From Apricaphanius iberus (Eukaryota > Chordata > Actinopteri > Cyprinodontiformes > Aphaniidae): a stretch of 64,000 nucleotides of DNA. The stretch is taken from positions 1,178,001 to 1,242,000 of the forward strand of contig JAPXFQ010000338.1 in assembly GCA_028564705.1 (NCBI GenBank). Reading direction: 5' to 3'. Both the position numbers and the translations under genes were made by a program. Below, one piece after another: positions 46,105-56,679 of this stretch (position 1 is its first letter; each line of letters begins with the position of its first letter). The notes under the pieces are model-generated. The model saw nothing but the letters and a program-made list of their open reading frames with translations, ran no database searches and had not been told where the DNA came from.

Positions 46105-47035
46105 AAAAATATGTTAACATGTTAAAAAAAGCATTTATAGATTCAAAAGAAATATTAGCTATGCATGCATTGACCTGCTTAACCTTCATGACTGAGGATT
46201 TTAAAATAAACATCAGGAGAATTAGACAGAGAGCTTCTCAGCTGGTTCAATATTCTATTATTGATCCATGTTTTTGCGGGTGTTTTACTTTAAATATGAT
46301 CAAAATTAAACTTGACTCTCGCAGCATTTTTATAGGTGGTTACTATTCTCTTTAAATCCTCTCGGCTCAAAGCCACCACTATAACAACAAGTTAATTAGA
46401 GGAGGAATCTGAAGCCGTGGAAAGACAAACTATCAAGCAAGAGCTGGACCAAAAAGGACAAACCAGAACAGATGAGTTCTCCACTGAAAATAATTTTAAA
46501 GGATGCATGATATGAAAAAACTAAATTCTCAATGCTTTGTGGGATTTATTACAAAAGTAAACGTGACTATAGAAGTATTACGAGAGAATTTTGGCCATAA
46601 ACTGTGGGGCTCTTACAGTTTTTAACTTCATTTAGTCAGAGGACCGAAACACTAATACCGCTCGTAAGAAGAAACTTTGCCATAATCAAACAGGCTACTT
46701 TATCATTGTGTTTACGTTAGGTTGTGCAATTGCATACCTAAATGGCACACAGTGATTGTGTTTAGTCCTATTCTCAACTAAACTATTGCAATCAAGATAT
46801 TTTATAGTAGATTGTTTGGACAAATCAAAATTTTTTATCATAACAAGCAAAAATTCCAAGACGGTTAATAAAGCAAATACAGTGGACCCAGTCCCTTCGC
46901 AGATGTTAAAATATTTGAAGGAAAATTCTGCTTTGGCACCTGAAATGCCTTGGCACAATGCTACTTGACAGGCTATTCAATGGCATTTGCAAAGCAGCCA
47001 ATCAAGGAGGAGCCATTATTTTTCCTTTCAAGTTG
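46105..47035. other. No gene recognised
   Basis: AT-rich; no identifiable feature. Confidence 0.45.
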
Positions 47036-47039
47036 GGAT

Positions 47040-47165
47040 GACTGAGCCGGTTCAAGCCCCAGATCCATCTTTCTCAGTCGTTGTGTCCTTGGACAAGACA
47101 GTTTCCCTACTGCCTACTGGTGTTGGCCAGAGCGGTCGATGGCACAATATGGTAGTTATAATCAT
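47040..47165 (+). repeat. tRNA SINE fragment
   Basis: Box-B-like 'GGTTCAAGCCC' (47048-47058) is followed by 'ccttggacaagacagtttcc' and 'ctggtgttggccagag', the body of the SINE family seen intact at 35637 or a relative. The box A region is lost. It lies just upstream of the LINE at 47235. Confidence 0.6.
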
Positions 47166-47274
47166 TTTTACAGGGTGTTTCAAGTTTTTGAGGACTTTAA
47201 ATAACATTTAAATGGATGGATGAACTCCAACCACCTACAAAGTCTCAGCAGAGACTGGCTGTGGTTTTTCAGTA

Positions 47275-48384
47275 ATGGCGGCGACGGCAGCAGATGGCTG
47301 TGCCGCTGTCTCTCGAGCAAAACCTGAAGTTTATAAAACGACTGACGGCAAAATCATAGTCGAGGATGAACTGCTTAATTTCCTCGCCATTAAAATGCGA
47401 ACTCTTGCACAAGACGACATTGTCTTATTGGCAACTAACAACTTCAGTTCAGAGTGGATTGAGACTTCAAAGAAGCTCTTGTTTGAGCTGTGTCCTAACA
47501 CCACACAACGCTGCGTCTCCCACAAAGGGCCGCAGAAGGACTCTAACAATGTGAAAGCCTGTCTGAAGATCCTGAACGAATGCGGTGAGGATATCCCTCG
47601 GTTTGTGTCGCATTACCTGGATGCACTACCTCCTATTAGTTATGATCACATTGATGTATCAACTTTATTGGGGCGACTACAACAGCTGAGCCTGGATATG
47701 TGCGGAGTAAAGAGCCCTCTTGAAGCACAAACGCAAATTTGTGAGAAGCTTCGCGTAGACACAGTGGTGCTTGATAGCCGTGTATCGGCTATTGAAAACC
47801 TGAAAGATAACAGGCAGAAGTCGGGCCTGGGTGACGTGTCTATCCGGACCGAAAAACTTTCTGAGGATGGAAGCGCAGACCCGATGGACAAGCTGCAGCA
47901 GTAGCGCCCACACCAATATCTCCGGCTTGGGTGGATGTTGCGAGGGGAGGCACCGCGATCACGACCAAAGCGGCACCTGTTGCACAGCCAAATCATGCAA
48001 GCCAGATACCATCAATGCGAGAGAAGAAGAAGGTTGGCATAGTCGGCACGGGTACAAGTTCTACAATCGCGTGATCAACCAAAACTGGTGAACTCTTTGC
48101 TACAAAGTTTTTCCCCTGACTTGGAAGCCGGCACCCTTGAGGATTATCTGAAGGAAAAGCTGAATCGGGAAGTAACCTGCCGTAAGATTGCTGCAGCTCA
48201 AACCAGATTCAGCTCTTTTCAATTTACAGCAGAATGCACAGATGTGGCTGAAATGTACAACCCGGAGCTGTGGCCAGCTGGAACGTTTGTGCGACGCTAC
48301 TTTGAGCCAAGAAGGAGAAGACCCAAGGAGCTTCCTGGTAATGGGATGGGCGGAGGGAGCAATCCCAGAGCCTGCTCAGAATGA
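47275..48384 (+). pseudogene. LINE ORF1 (RNA-binding/chaperone-type), two frameshifts
   Basis: It opens with ATG 47275 in the context 'cagtaATGg' and reads 209 codons: an N-terminal domain with 'EDELLNFLAIKMRTLAQDDI', a coiled-coil-prone region, and a polar linker. A frameshift near 47897 (the CAGCAG run) moves the frame, which continues through a Pro/Ala-rich linker to 'KKKVGIVGTGT'. A second shift near 48065-48110 returns to the frame 48088-48384, with 'KLNREVTCRKI', 'RFSSFQFTAEC' and 'MYNPELWPAGTFVRRYFEPR', the conserved ORF1 C-terminal domain of I-like LINEs. No zinc knuckle is visible. ORF1 proteins of this class bind the LINE RNA. This copy cannot make an intact one. Confidence 0.75.
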
Positions 48385-49238
48385 TGCGGGTTGCGTCCTT
48401 TAATACGCGTGGCCTGCGTGTGGGGCACAGTGCGGCGGATAAGTCGAGGCGACTTGTGGTCGATAAACTGTTGAAACAGTGTGATATTCTGTGCCTTCAA
48501 GAGACCTGGTTGGCGAAGCAAGACCTCGAGGGACTGAACACACTGCACCCGGAATTTCACGGTGTAGGCGAGTCCACCACTGATCTATGCGATAAGATGC
48601 TTCGTGGTAGGATAGCAGGTGGGGTGGCGATACTGTGGAACTGCAAACTTGACCCCGTCGTGACTGCGGTAAGACTAAATGTTGACTGGGCTATTGGCAT
48701 TGAATTTAAGATACATGATCGGTCTTTAATTATTCTTAATATTTATATGCCATATGAATCATATGATAATGTGGACGTATTCTGTAGCAGGCTGGCGTGT
48801 TTAAAATCATTCATTGAGGGCTCTGGCTCAACTTGTGTGTATGTGGTTGGGGACTTTAATGCGGACATCTCCAAAAGCAACTCCCTCTTTGCAAAAGAAC
48901 TCAAACAGTTCTGTGATGTCAATAATCTGAATATATCTAGAAAAATATGTCTGCCTGTGGAAAGCTATACATATATAAGTGAAGCATGGCACACTGTGTC
49001 ATGGCTTGATGACTGTATATCAACAACGGATGCGCATGCGTCGCTGGCTAGTATGAATATATGCTATGAACTAGCCACCTCAGATCATATTCCCTTTGTA
49101 ATGGCCTTAAATGTTTTGAGCATCCCTATGACATCTGTGGATATAAACAGTGTGGGCTCATGTGCGGGAGAACTTGTCTGGTCGACTTTAACAGCTGAAG
49201 ATATCTGTCCTACACTACTTATACAGATCTACTGCTGA
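48381..49238 (+). pseudogene. LINE ORF2, APE-type endonuclease domain
   Basis: 285 codons from ATG 48381, overlapping the ORF1 stop by 4 bases. The catalytic set of apurinic-like endonucleases is present: Asn7 (SFNTRG), Glu40 (LQETW), Tyr121 (NIYMPY), Asp157 and Asn159 (GDFN), the Asp209/210 pair (SWLDD), and Asp234-His235 (SDH). This domain nicks target DNA for target-primed reverse transcription. The domain itself looks intact, but the frame closes at 49236-49238 before the reverse transcriptase. 49240-49490 contains degraded linker sequence ('CKDESHCKELCLIYDLIY'). Confidence 0.85.
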
Positions 49239-49492
49239 GTACCATAGATGCCAAAGGATGCTTTGATGTGCTATGATGCTAACTGTAAAGATGAATCTCA
49301 CTGCAAAGAGCTGTGCCTTATTTATGATCTCATTTATCAAAATTTGTCTGCTTCTCAGTAAGTCTTTTTACATTTTCATACATGTTTCAAGTCATGTTAA
49401 ACCTGGTTGTAATGCACATGTATCAAACTACATGTATGGCCAGACAAGCTTTCAAGGAATGGTCAGTAGGTAGAATGAGATAGGGCGGTTGT

Positions 49493-51127
49493 TTGAAAAG
49501 TGAAAAAGAAGGTGCTAATGCTAGATTTAAATATGCTGTCTGGTTTATTAGCAGAATGAGGGTAGGATGGGCTGACTCTCTTGCTAATAAGCTGAGCAGT
49601 CAAAGTTACTGTGACTTCTGGAAAGAAATACAGGTAATGAATAACTTTAAAGCTCCTATACCTTCTAATATAGACGGGGTCAGTGGATCTGACAATATTG
49701 CCCTTTTATGGAGACAGCATTATTATGAGTTGCTTCACTGTATTAACAGCGACACCTTTGTGGTAGAAGATGCTGCTCCTACTGATAACGTGTATGTAAG
49801 TCCAGAGGAAGATCATTATTCCATTCTAAAGTTAGAGGAAAACAAGGCCTGTGGTTCTGATTCCATCACCACAGAACACCTAAAGCATGCCAGCAGTAGG
49901 GTGGCCCCTCTCCTTTCACTGTGCTTTTCTGGCTTCTTCAAACATGGCATATTGCCTGAATCCATGATTGCAGTCCAGCTTGTGCCTGTCATCAAGGACA
50001 AAACTGGTAAAATCAGCAGCAAAGACCACTATAGACCAATTGCCCTGGCCAGTATTATCTCCAAAGTGCTAGAAAGCATCTTATTGGACAGAATAGAAAC
50101 ATTAATTTTCTTGATGGATAATCATTTTGGCTTTAAAGCAAAACAGGAAGGTATATGTGCATATTTGCTTTGAAAGAAATTCTATCTAAGTATAAGAACC
50201 AAAACTCGACCATGTTTTTGTGTTTCATAGATGCCTGTAAGGCTTTTGATAGGATTAATCATTATAAGTTGTTTTATAAGTTGACCCAAAGAGGGGTCCC
50301 TAGGTTTATTATTAGAATTTTAGTATTTTGGTATTCTCACCAATTAATAAGTGTTAAATGGGGTGGCTCCATTTCAGATTGCTTTAGAGTAAGCAATGGT
50401 GTTCGACAGTGGGGATCCTTTCACCTGTCCTTTTTAATGTTTACATGGATGAGCTGTCGATCCAACTATATGAGTGTAAAACTGGCTGTGTCATTGGGGA
50501 TACTGTGGTTAACCATATTATGTATGCAGATGACCTGGTTGTGTTTTCCCCGTATATTATAATGCCAAAAAAAGCAACATAATGGTTGTGCGGTGTAAAG
50601 ATGACATGAAATTAATTTTCCCTGTGTTTACCCTGTGCAATAGGGTACTTGATGTATGTAGTGAGGTGAAATACCTTGGCCATTGTATTTCTGATGATCT
50701 ATCAGATGACAATGACATCAGGAGACAATGTCATAAACTGTATTATCAGGCCAATATGCTAAAGAGAAAGTTTTATATGTGTTCCCCAGCAATCAAGGTC
50801 TCACTGTTTCGAGCATACTGTACACCACTATATACTGCTCAACTGTGGGGAAGCTACCAGGTGAAATCCATGTATAGACTCAATGTAGCATATAATGATG
50901 CACTGCGATTGTTTTTGCGCGTGCCCAGATGGCACAGTGCCACTCAACTGTTTGTCAGCCACAGGCTGCCTACATTGAAGGCACTGTTAAGAAACCTTAT
51001 GTTTAGATTTATATGTCGTTTGGATTTGTCAAAGAACTCCATCTTAGTGGCATTAGTTAACCCTGTGAAAAGTAACACTCGATACAACTCTAGAATGTGG
51101 ATGCACTGGAATAAGAGTATTTTTTAA
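49493..51127 (+). pseudogene. LINE ORF2, reverse transcriptase and C-terminus, frameshifted
   Basis: 49493-50173 holds the linker and motifs up to 'HYRPIALASIISKVLE' (finger motif 2a region). 50155-50562 continues with motif A 'FIDACKAFDRINH' (Asp26 of this frame) and 'VSNGVRQWG' (motif B region). A shift near 50410 moves the frame so that YADD (50522-50533) is read in another phase. Between YADD and 'YNAKKSN' (about 50560) some 25 codons appear to be missing. 50582-51127 encodes the thumb/C-terminus ('VKYLGHCISDDLSD', 'LFRAYCTPLYTAQLWG'). All core motifs remain recognisable, so decay is moderate, but no functional enzyme is possible. Confidence 0.82.
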
Positions 51128-51230
51128 TGCAATGTGACACCATTCTTTTCTCTTTTAATCTGTTTTATTATTTATGTATTTTGTATGTCTTTTTATATGG
51201 ACCTTCCTCTTTGTGTCTGAAATAAAGAAT

Positions 51231-51249
51231 TATATATATATATATATAT
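51231..51249. repeat. (TA)n run at the LINE 3' end
   Basis: 19-base TA dinucleotide following AATAAAGAAT. It acts as the 3' tail of the LINE ending here. Confidence 0.9.
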
Positions 51250-51256
51250 TTAACAG

Positions 51257-52443
51257 ATGATAGAAGTAGTACAAACAGAACTGAAAAAAAAACAATATGG
51301 TTTGATGGGAATAAAATCATTAAATAGTGATAAATCAAGTTTCATTATATTCAGTAATCTACATTTTAATGATACTAACTTAATAAATATAGATGGCATT
51401 GATATTAAAAGAGTAAAAGAAGTCAAATTCTTGGGAATCATCATTGACGAAAATACACATGTATCTTGGAAATCACATATAGTGTCAAATACAAAATAGC
51501 CAAAGCAATTGCAATGTTACATAGAGTAAAAAGGTCACTAGACCATAACTCCCTTTATCTATTATACAATTCTCTGATCCTACCATATTTGAACTACTGC
51601 AGTGAAATTTGGGGTACAACATATACAACTTCTACAAAGTCAATTCACATCTTAATTCTTTTTCAATTTGCTTTTATTTAGATACCGTCAATTCACAAAA
51701 AATTTAACTTCAAGGCACTTTATAACAAAAGTAATTTCAATACAATTATACAGACATTCCAATCAGTTAAAAGTTTTCCATGTAAGGTATCCCAGCAGAA
51801 AAAAAATTTATAAAAAGTGTAACAAGAAGTAACCACAGAGATCCGTACAACCTGTTGTTTATAAAATAAAAAATCTTAAAATTCTATGATCTAAGGGGTT
51901 ATAAAATTAAAAAATTTACGTATAATGTAAACAAAAAAAGCCTTCATGCTAGTTTAAAAAAAGATTTATGAAAAGACGGAGTAAATATGAATTACAGTAA
52001 ATGATATGACATATTTATAACACCTAGTCATAGAATAGCATTAAAACAGAGATGTGCCTCAATATGAGGGAAACAAATTGAATTAGTTGAGTACAGAAAT
52101 CGAGGATGCAACAACAATAATTACTTTTAAAAAGCTTATTAAGTATAAAATGCTGAAATTCTAGGTCTATGTTATATTAATGAGAAAAGAAAGAAGGGAT
52201 GGGGAGGGAAACTTTTCCCTTTTCTTTTTTTCCTTTCCTTTATGAACTGAAATTGTTAGCCAACCAGTCCAGAATTCTTATTGTTCTAAGTTAGTTCACA
52301 ATTATTTTGTTATATTATTTGAATGAATTTGTTGTTTGTTAAAAGGGGCAGATGACGTATGTTCTTCTTTCTGTTCCCTTCTCATTTTTGTCTTTGAGTG
52401 TTGTTGATGATTATAATCTGAATTTATAAAAAAAAAAAAAAAA
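51257..52443 (+). mobile_element. Second LINE fragment (L2/CR1-like C-terminus) split by an insertion
   Basis: 51257-51640 reads 'GIDIKRVKEVKFLGIIIDE', then (after a shift) 'KAIAMLHRVKRSL', 'LYLLYNSLILPYLNYCSEIWG'. This is the post-YADD block of L2/CR1-type reverse transcriptases. 51800-52430 continues with 'RSNHRDPYNLLFIK', a degraded C-terminus and a 3' UTR ending in poly(A) at 52428-52443. 51640-51790 does not fit and carries 'ccgtcaattcacaaaaa' and 'cttcaaggcactttataac', pieces of an unrelated fish repeat, so a small insertion lies there. The fragment begins immediately after the previous LINE's TA tail. Confidence 0.65.
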
Positions 52444-52444
52444 G

Positions 52445-54014
52445 TGACTGTGGTCCTGGTCCAGGGGTCCACTGTTTGAGGAAAACCTTTCTAATTCCTC
52501 TCTGTTGCATATTTTCTTTAATTTAAAGAAAGAAAATTTTTTATCTTGCTCTGATATGGCAGAGTTAACTTGTAACTCCAGTCAAACTGTTCAGACGCAT
52601 CTAACTGGATGAAGCTTAGGTTGTGGTTTACACAGCCGTGTGTTGAATGTGCACCCACAGTGAAACAGAATTATGGCAATAGATGATGAACCAGAGGTGT
52701 GGACTCGAACTGAAGTTAGCAAAGTGAACACTCCTGTGATTTTCCAGCACATCAAAAACAACAAAAATATTACATAATGTAGCTTTATTTCAGCCTTGAG
52801 TCCCAAATTTATTGACTTCAGCCTGGACTTGATGTAATCGAAAAGACAGCAATTATCACAAACTTGAAAATCAACTTGCGATGTTACTTGGACTTTGATT
52901 TTACTTAATACCTTACAATAAATTCGCATTCATAATTTTTGGGATCTATTATCACTGAAATAAGATATAGAATTTGGTTCAATGACTTGTTTAAGGCAAA
53001 GAGAATATAAATTTAGGACACAGGGGTTTACTTGATATTTGCTTAACTTCAGGCTAGACTTTAAACTTCAACTAAAAATCCTTGAGACATGTAAAACAGT
53101 GGCTCAGTTCCACTTCTGTGAGGAACCAAGTTTGAAATAAAGGCTGGGAGCCCCAGAGGTTGGTTTCTCTAAGGTTGCCAACAAACAGCTCATGGGGAAT
53201 TTTTGCATGACGTTTTGGTTCGGCTGTATCCAACCTCCAGAAAATAAACAATATCTTGTGAAAATAATTTACTGCTATGCTGAGAGCAGATAGGCATGAT
53301 TTGGTTGTACAAATACCCAGTAATGGGATAACATTCATTTATGATTAGTAAATAGACTTTATACATTTGTTCTGTTTGGCATATTAACAGGTTTTTACTG
53401 GTTTAATTGTGTACTGGTAATAAACCTAATAGAAATGGACCTCTGTGCAGAAAAACTGTGAATATCCACTTAGTCTAGCCAAAAATGCATGTTTAGAACA
53501 TTTTAAAGCATTAATAATGTCACTATTGTTTAAATAACTATAATTTTACTCTTATAATAATTCCCATGTGTAACTGTAAGCTTGGCCTGATTCTGAAATC
53601 CATTAGCAGCCTTTAATCTGTATTCGTCTAAATGAAGACACTAGAATCCAACCCTATGATGTGTTAAGTGTGTGGCTGGCCTCTAAGTCTGCTTTGAGAT
53701 GTTTGAGGTTTTTCATGACCTCCTTCATCCGAATGGGATCAACTTTATTTCTCTGAACTTTATCGGTGGCTTATTTATAGCAGAGGAGTTGATAAAGCGA
53801 CTAAAAACCCCCAGTATATGTAACAATGTTATTTCTTTATTTCATGCTTGTGCCATCTTTATCTATTTTCATTTCTTTTTATTCTTCAGCCCAAAAATTC
53901 TGTATTGTCTCAATTTCTGATTAGATACCAAAGAAGGGTCTAAATGTGGGCAAAAATGCAGGGTAAACAACATTACTTAGTACAAAGAAGCAAATTTTTT
54001 GCGTATAACCTGAG
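52445..54014. other. No gene recognised
   Basis: AT-rich unique sequence up to the target duplication of the next element. Confidence 0.45.
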
Positions 54015-54084
54015 AGATTTATATGAGGGGCCGTATGAGACATTATTCAGAATTATCCTCTCACAAACACATGTGAAATTTAAG

Positions 54085-54410
54085 GCATTCACACACTATA
54101 GTGAAACCTTTCATGTAGCATACTGAAATCATTCACACACTATACTAAAACCTCTCATGTAGCATACTGAAATCCTTCACACACTATAGTAAAACCTCTC
54201 ATACATTATACTGAAATTGCTTCTCGTATAACATAGTGAAATATCCTCTCATATAACATACTGAAACCCTCTCATATAACAGTGAAATCTTCTCATATAA
54301 CATAGTAAAACCCTCTCATATAACATAGTGAACTCTTCTCATATAACACAGTGAAATCCTCTCATATAACATAGTGAAATCTCATATAATATACTGAAAT
54401 CATTCACATA
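54085..54410. repeat. Minisatellite, left arm
   Basis: Diverged tandem units of 21-24 bp, consensus near CTCATATAACATAGTGAAAT. The outer units are more diverged ('cattcacacactatagtgaaac') and the central ones more homogeneous. Confidence 0.9.
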
Positions 54411-54704
54411 CTACACTAAAAAATGTTAAATCAAATTTCACTAGTATGTGTAAAAGCAATTCTACTTCTTTGTGTGAGAGCGATTCTACTTGTATGTGTG
54501 AGAGGCAAATTTCACTTGAAACGGAAGTTGTAGACGACACAGTGACGTTAAAACCGTATAAAGTTAAAAGTGTCTGGATTTCTCTTTATATATAGCCTAC
54601 ATTCAACTGTGATAATGTACGTTTTCAGGATGCTGTGGTGTTATTCTGCATAGGGTTTAAACTTTTATTATTCAGAAGGTAAAAGTCTGTTTATATAGTT
54701 TGCA

Positions 54705-55136
54705 TGGTTGTAAAATATATGTCTGTCACTATTGTTTATGGGGGTAAGCTTTTAAGTCATAAAACTCTGGGGTGAGTTTTATTGCAAGCTGAAAAAACAG
54801 GATGTCTGTAGATTTAGTGTGTTGCCATAAAACCATAAAACTCAGAATGAGCTTTTAAGAAAAGACGTCTCACCCATATGACTGTATAATTTTCTGACAG
54901 CCAATAAGGGCTAAGACACTGTATGGAGATGTTCTGATTGGAGGAAGTAGAAACGCCTAGAGGCCCGGTTTTCTATAAAGCTGTGAAATGAAGATCATTT
55001 AATTGTTCAGATTTCTTTAAATCTGGACCACAGAGGAAATTACGGGGGCAAGTTCCTCTGTAAAACTGCAATTTGTTAATCTGTTCAAAATAAATGTTAA
55101 ACTGGAAATTGGCTCCATTTTGTCTCTGCTTGAACA
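54705..55136 (+). promoter_or_regulatory. LTR-like promoter/polyA block (possible solo LTR)
   Basis: In order: CCAAT (54901-54905), inverted CCAAT (54937-54941), TATAAA (54974-54979) and AATAAA (55089-55094). About 110 bases separate TATA box and polyA signal, as in retroviral LTRs with a short R region. If it is a solo LTR, one possible boundary pair is TG at 54705 and CA at 55136, with a 4-bp TGCA on both sides (54701-54704, 55137-55140). That boundary choice is weak. The alternative is a promoter belonging to the host transposon. Confidence 0.3.
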
Positions 55137-55225
55137 TGCATTGAATTGAGTATGATAATTATTTAATTCAACAATGCACATGCATGAGAAACGTGGTAAT
55201 ATTACGAGTATATGTAAAAGATGTC

Positions 55226-55550
55226 GCGTTGCTAATATTTGAATCCGTTTTCTCATCGTTATCAGCGAGTTTACAACGATGCGCGATCCCGCGGCAGGGG
55301 ATGCAAATCTTGGCAGGCAAATGCACTGCTTTGCCGGCGGGATGGAAAGAGTGATGCTAGGTGGCTAGTTAGAGTGTCCTCATTCAGACTGGCTACCGGC
55401 GGTTGTCCGGCTGCTGTTGCATGACTCAGAGTTCTGAATGTTTCTGCTGAGGCTAGTATAGTATTTAGTAAGGCAGCTGCTTCACTGAGGTTACATTCAG
55501 GCTGCTGAGCAGACATTTGTATAGGACTGATCTAAAATAAATCTTTGTGT
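55226..55550. other. GC-richer core segment of the transposon, no recognised product
   Basis: Contains an octamer ATGCAAAT near 55300, an AATAAA near 55538, and on the minus strand an 81-codon frame (55516-55271, including 'SEAAALLNTILASAETF'). The protein-like composition is noted, but no family is recognised and no support for expression is visible. Confidence 0.25.
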
Positions 55551-55749
55551 CACCAACTTCTCCCACTTCTTCTTCGTTTGTTTTGAAAATGCGTTCCTTT
55601 TTTCTACAACTTCCATTTCAAGTGAAATTTCCCTCTCACACATACAAGTAGAATCGCTCTCACACATAGAAGTAGAATTGCTTTTCCACATAGTAGTAAA
55701 ATTTGATTTAAAAAATGTTAGTGTAGTATGTGAATTATTTCAGTATATT

Positions 55750-56030
55750 ATACAAGAAGATTTCACTATATTATATGAGAAGATTTCACTATGTTATACG
55801 AGAGGGTTTCACTACGTTGTATGAGAGGATTTCACTATGTCATGAGAGGATTTCACTATGTTATATGAGAGGATTTCACTATATGAGAAGATTTCACTGT
55901 TATATGAGAGGATTTCACTATATGAGAAGATTTCACTGTTATATGAGAGGGTTTCACTATGTTATATGAGAGGAAATTTCAGTATGTTATACGAGAAGCA
56001 ATTTCAGTAAAATGTATGATAGGTTTTACT
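55750..56030. repeat. Minisatellite, right arm
   Basis: About 13 tandem units of 18-25 bp, consensus near TTTCACTATGTTATATGAGA, in inverse orientation to the left arm. It includes a local duplication of a 39-bp pair of units at about 55870-55945. It creates a spurious 79-codon frame of 'MRRFHY'-type repeats. Confidence 0.9.
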
Positions 56031-56271
56031 ATAGTGTGTGAATGACTTAAATTTCACATATGTGTGTGTGAGAGGATAATTCTGAATAATGTCTCATACG
56101 GCCCCTCATAGATTTATAAGAGGCAACTATTTCAATACAGATACCTGCTGAAACAGAACGATTGTAACCGCCTCAAGGCAGGTAGAAACAATGGCCAAAA
56201 GTTCTATATATAATTACAGTTTAAATGTTCACTGATGTATGTTGTCCCCGTTTCTAAAAAAGGACAAAGAC

Positions 56272-56288
56272 AAAAAAAAAAAAAAAAA
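56272..56288. repeat. Poly(A) tract
   Basis: 17 A in a row, with no recognisable retroelement immediately upstream. Confidence 0.9.
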
Positions 56289-56360
56289 TGATAGGTTACC
56301 ATTAGGATTTTTTTTCATTCCATTTTTAATGTGTCACTAAATCTTTAAAAAAAAAATTCC

Positions 56361-56660
56361 ATTTATTTGTTTGTTCAATAACTTTTTTATTCATTCATTT
56401 ATTTGTTCAATCAGTCATTTATTTTACGATTGGATGATGTATTCAGCAGTTTATTTAATTCATTTTTTGAATATTTATTCCTGTTACTTATTCAGTTATT
56501 TTATCTTTTTCCTAATTTGGCCATTTGATCGTTTTCTCATTCAAATTTGTGACTGATATATTCAGCAGTCCATTCATGTATTCATTAATGCTGTGTATTC
56601 ATAAGCAGTTAATTATTCAAGATTTTGATATATTCATTCAGTCAATATTTTCTTTAATCA
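56361..56660. repeat. Degenerate (ATTC/ATTT)n tandem repeat
   Basis: About 300 bases made of variants of 'ttcattcatttatttgttcaa' with drifting unit. An old microsatellite or minisatellite. Confidence 0.7.
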
Positions 56661-56679
56661 TTGTGTTCTTAGGTCTTTG

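Larger units (their letters stand above)
47235..51250 (+). mobile_element. Near full-length APE-type LINE (I/Nimb-like), inactive
   Basis: A 4.0-kb element with a short 5' leader, ORF1 (47275-48384), ORF2 (48381-51127) and a 120-bp 3' UTR ending in 'gtgtctgaaataaag' and a (TA)n tail at 51231-51249. ORF2 has an APE endonuclease followed by a reverse transcriptase with a YADD core. The overlapping ORF1/ORF2 arrangement (ATGATG at 48381) suggests coupled translation. Frameshifts in both ORFs and a deletion after the YADD motif make it inactive. The clade is inferred from the 'KYLGHCISDDLSDD' C-terminal block and the ORF1 type, and it should be checked by phylogeny. Confidence 0.85.
54023..56109. 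mobile_element. Unclassified DNA transposon with minisatellite-bearing long inverted repeats
   Basis: The outermost 43 bases of both ends are identical in inverted orientation, starting ATGAGGGGCCGTATGAGACA. The inverted arms extend to 54534 (left, 512 bp) and 55603 (right, 507 bp). Both ends abut AGATTTAT (54015-54022 and 56110-56117), a perfect 8-bp direct repeat that could count as 9 if the next A is included. Each arm consists largely of diverged 21-24-bp units (about 13 per arm) between two short unique zones. The core 54535-55602 encodes no recognisable transposase. Long inverted repeats with 8-9-bp duplications resemble MULE-type or foldback elements; hAT has the same duplication length but usually short ends. 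I do not recognise the family. Confidence 0.82.

Noticed and set aside
54085..54410. Short repeats resembling a CRISPR array
   Set aside because: Units are directly adjacent and diverged, with no unique spacers. The array is mirrored at 55750-56030 inside a eukaryotic transposon.
55730..55969. 79-codon open frame rich in 'MRRFHY' repeats
   Set aside because: It is produced entirely by the minisatellite periodicity and lacks any other coding evidence.
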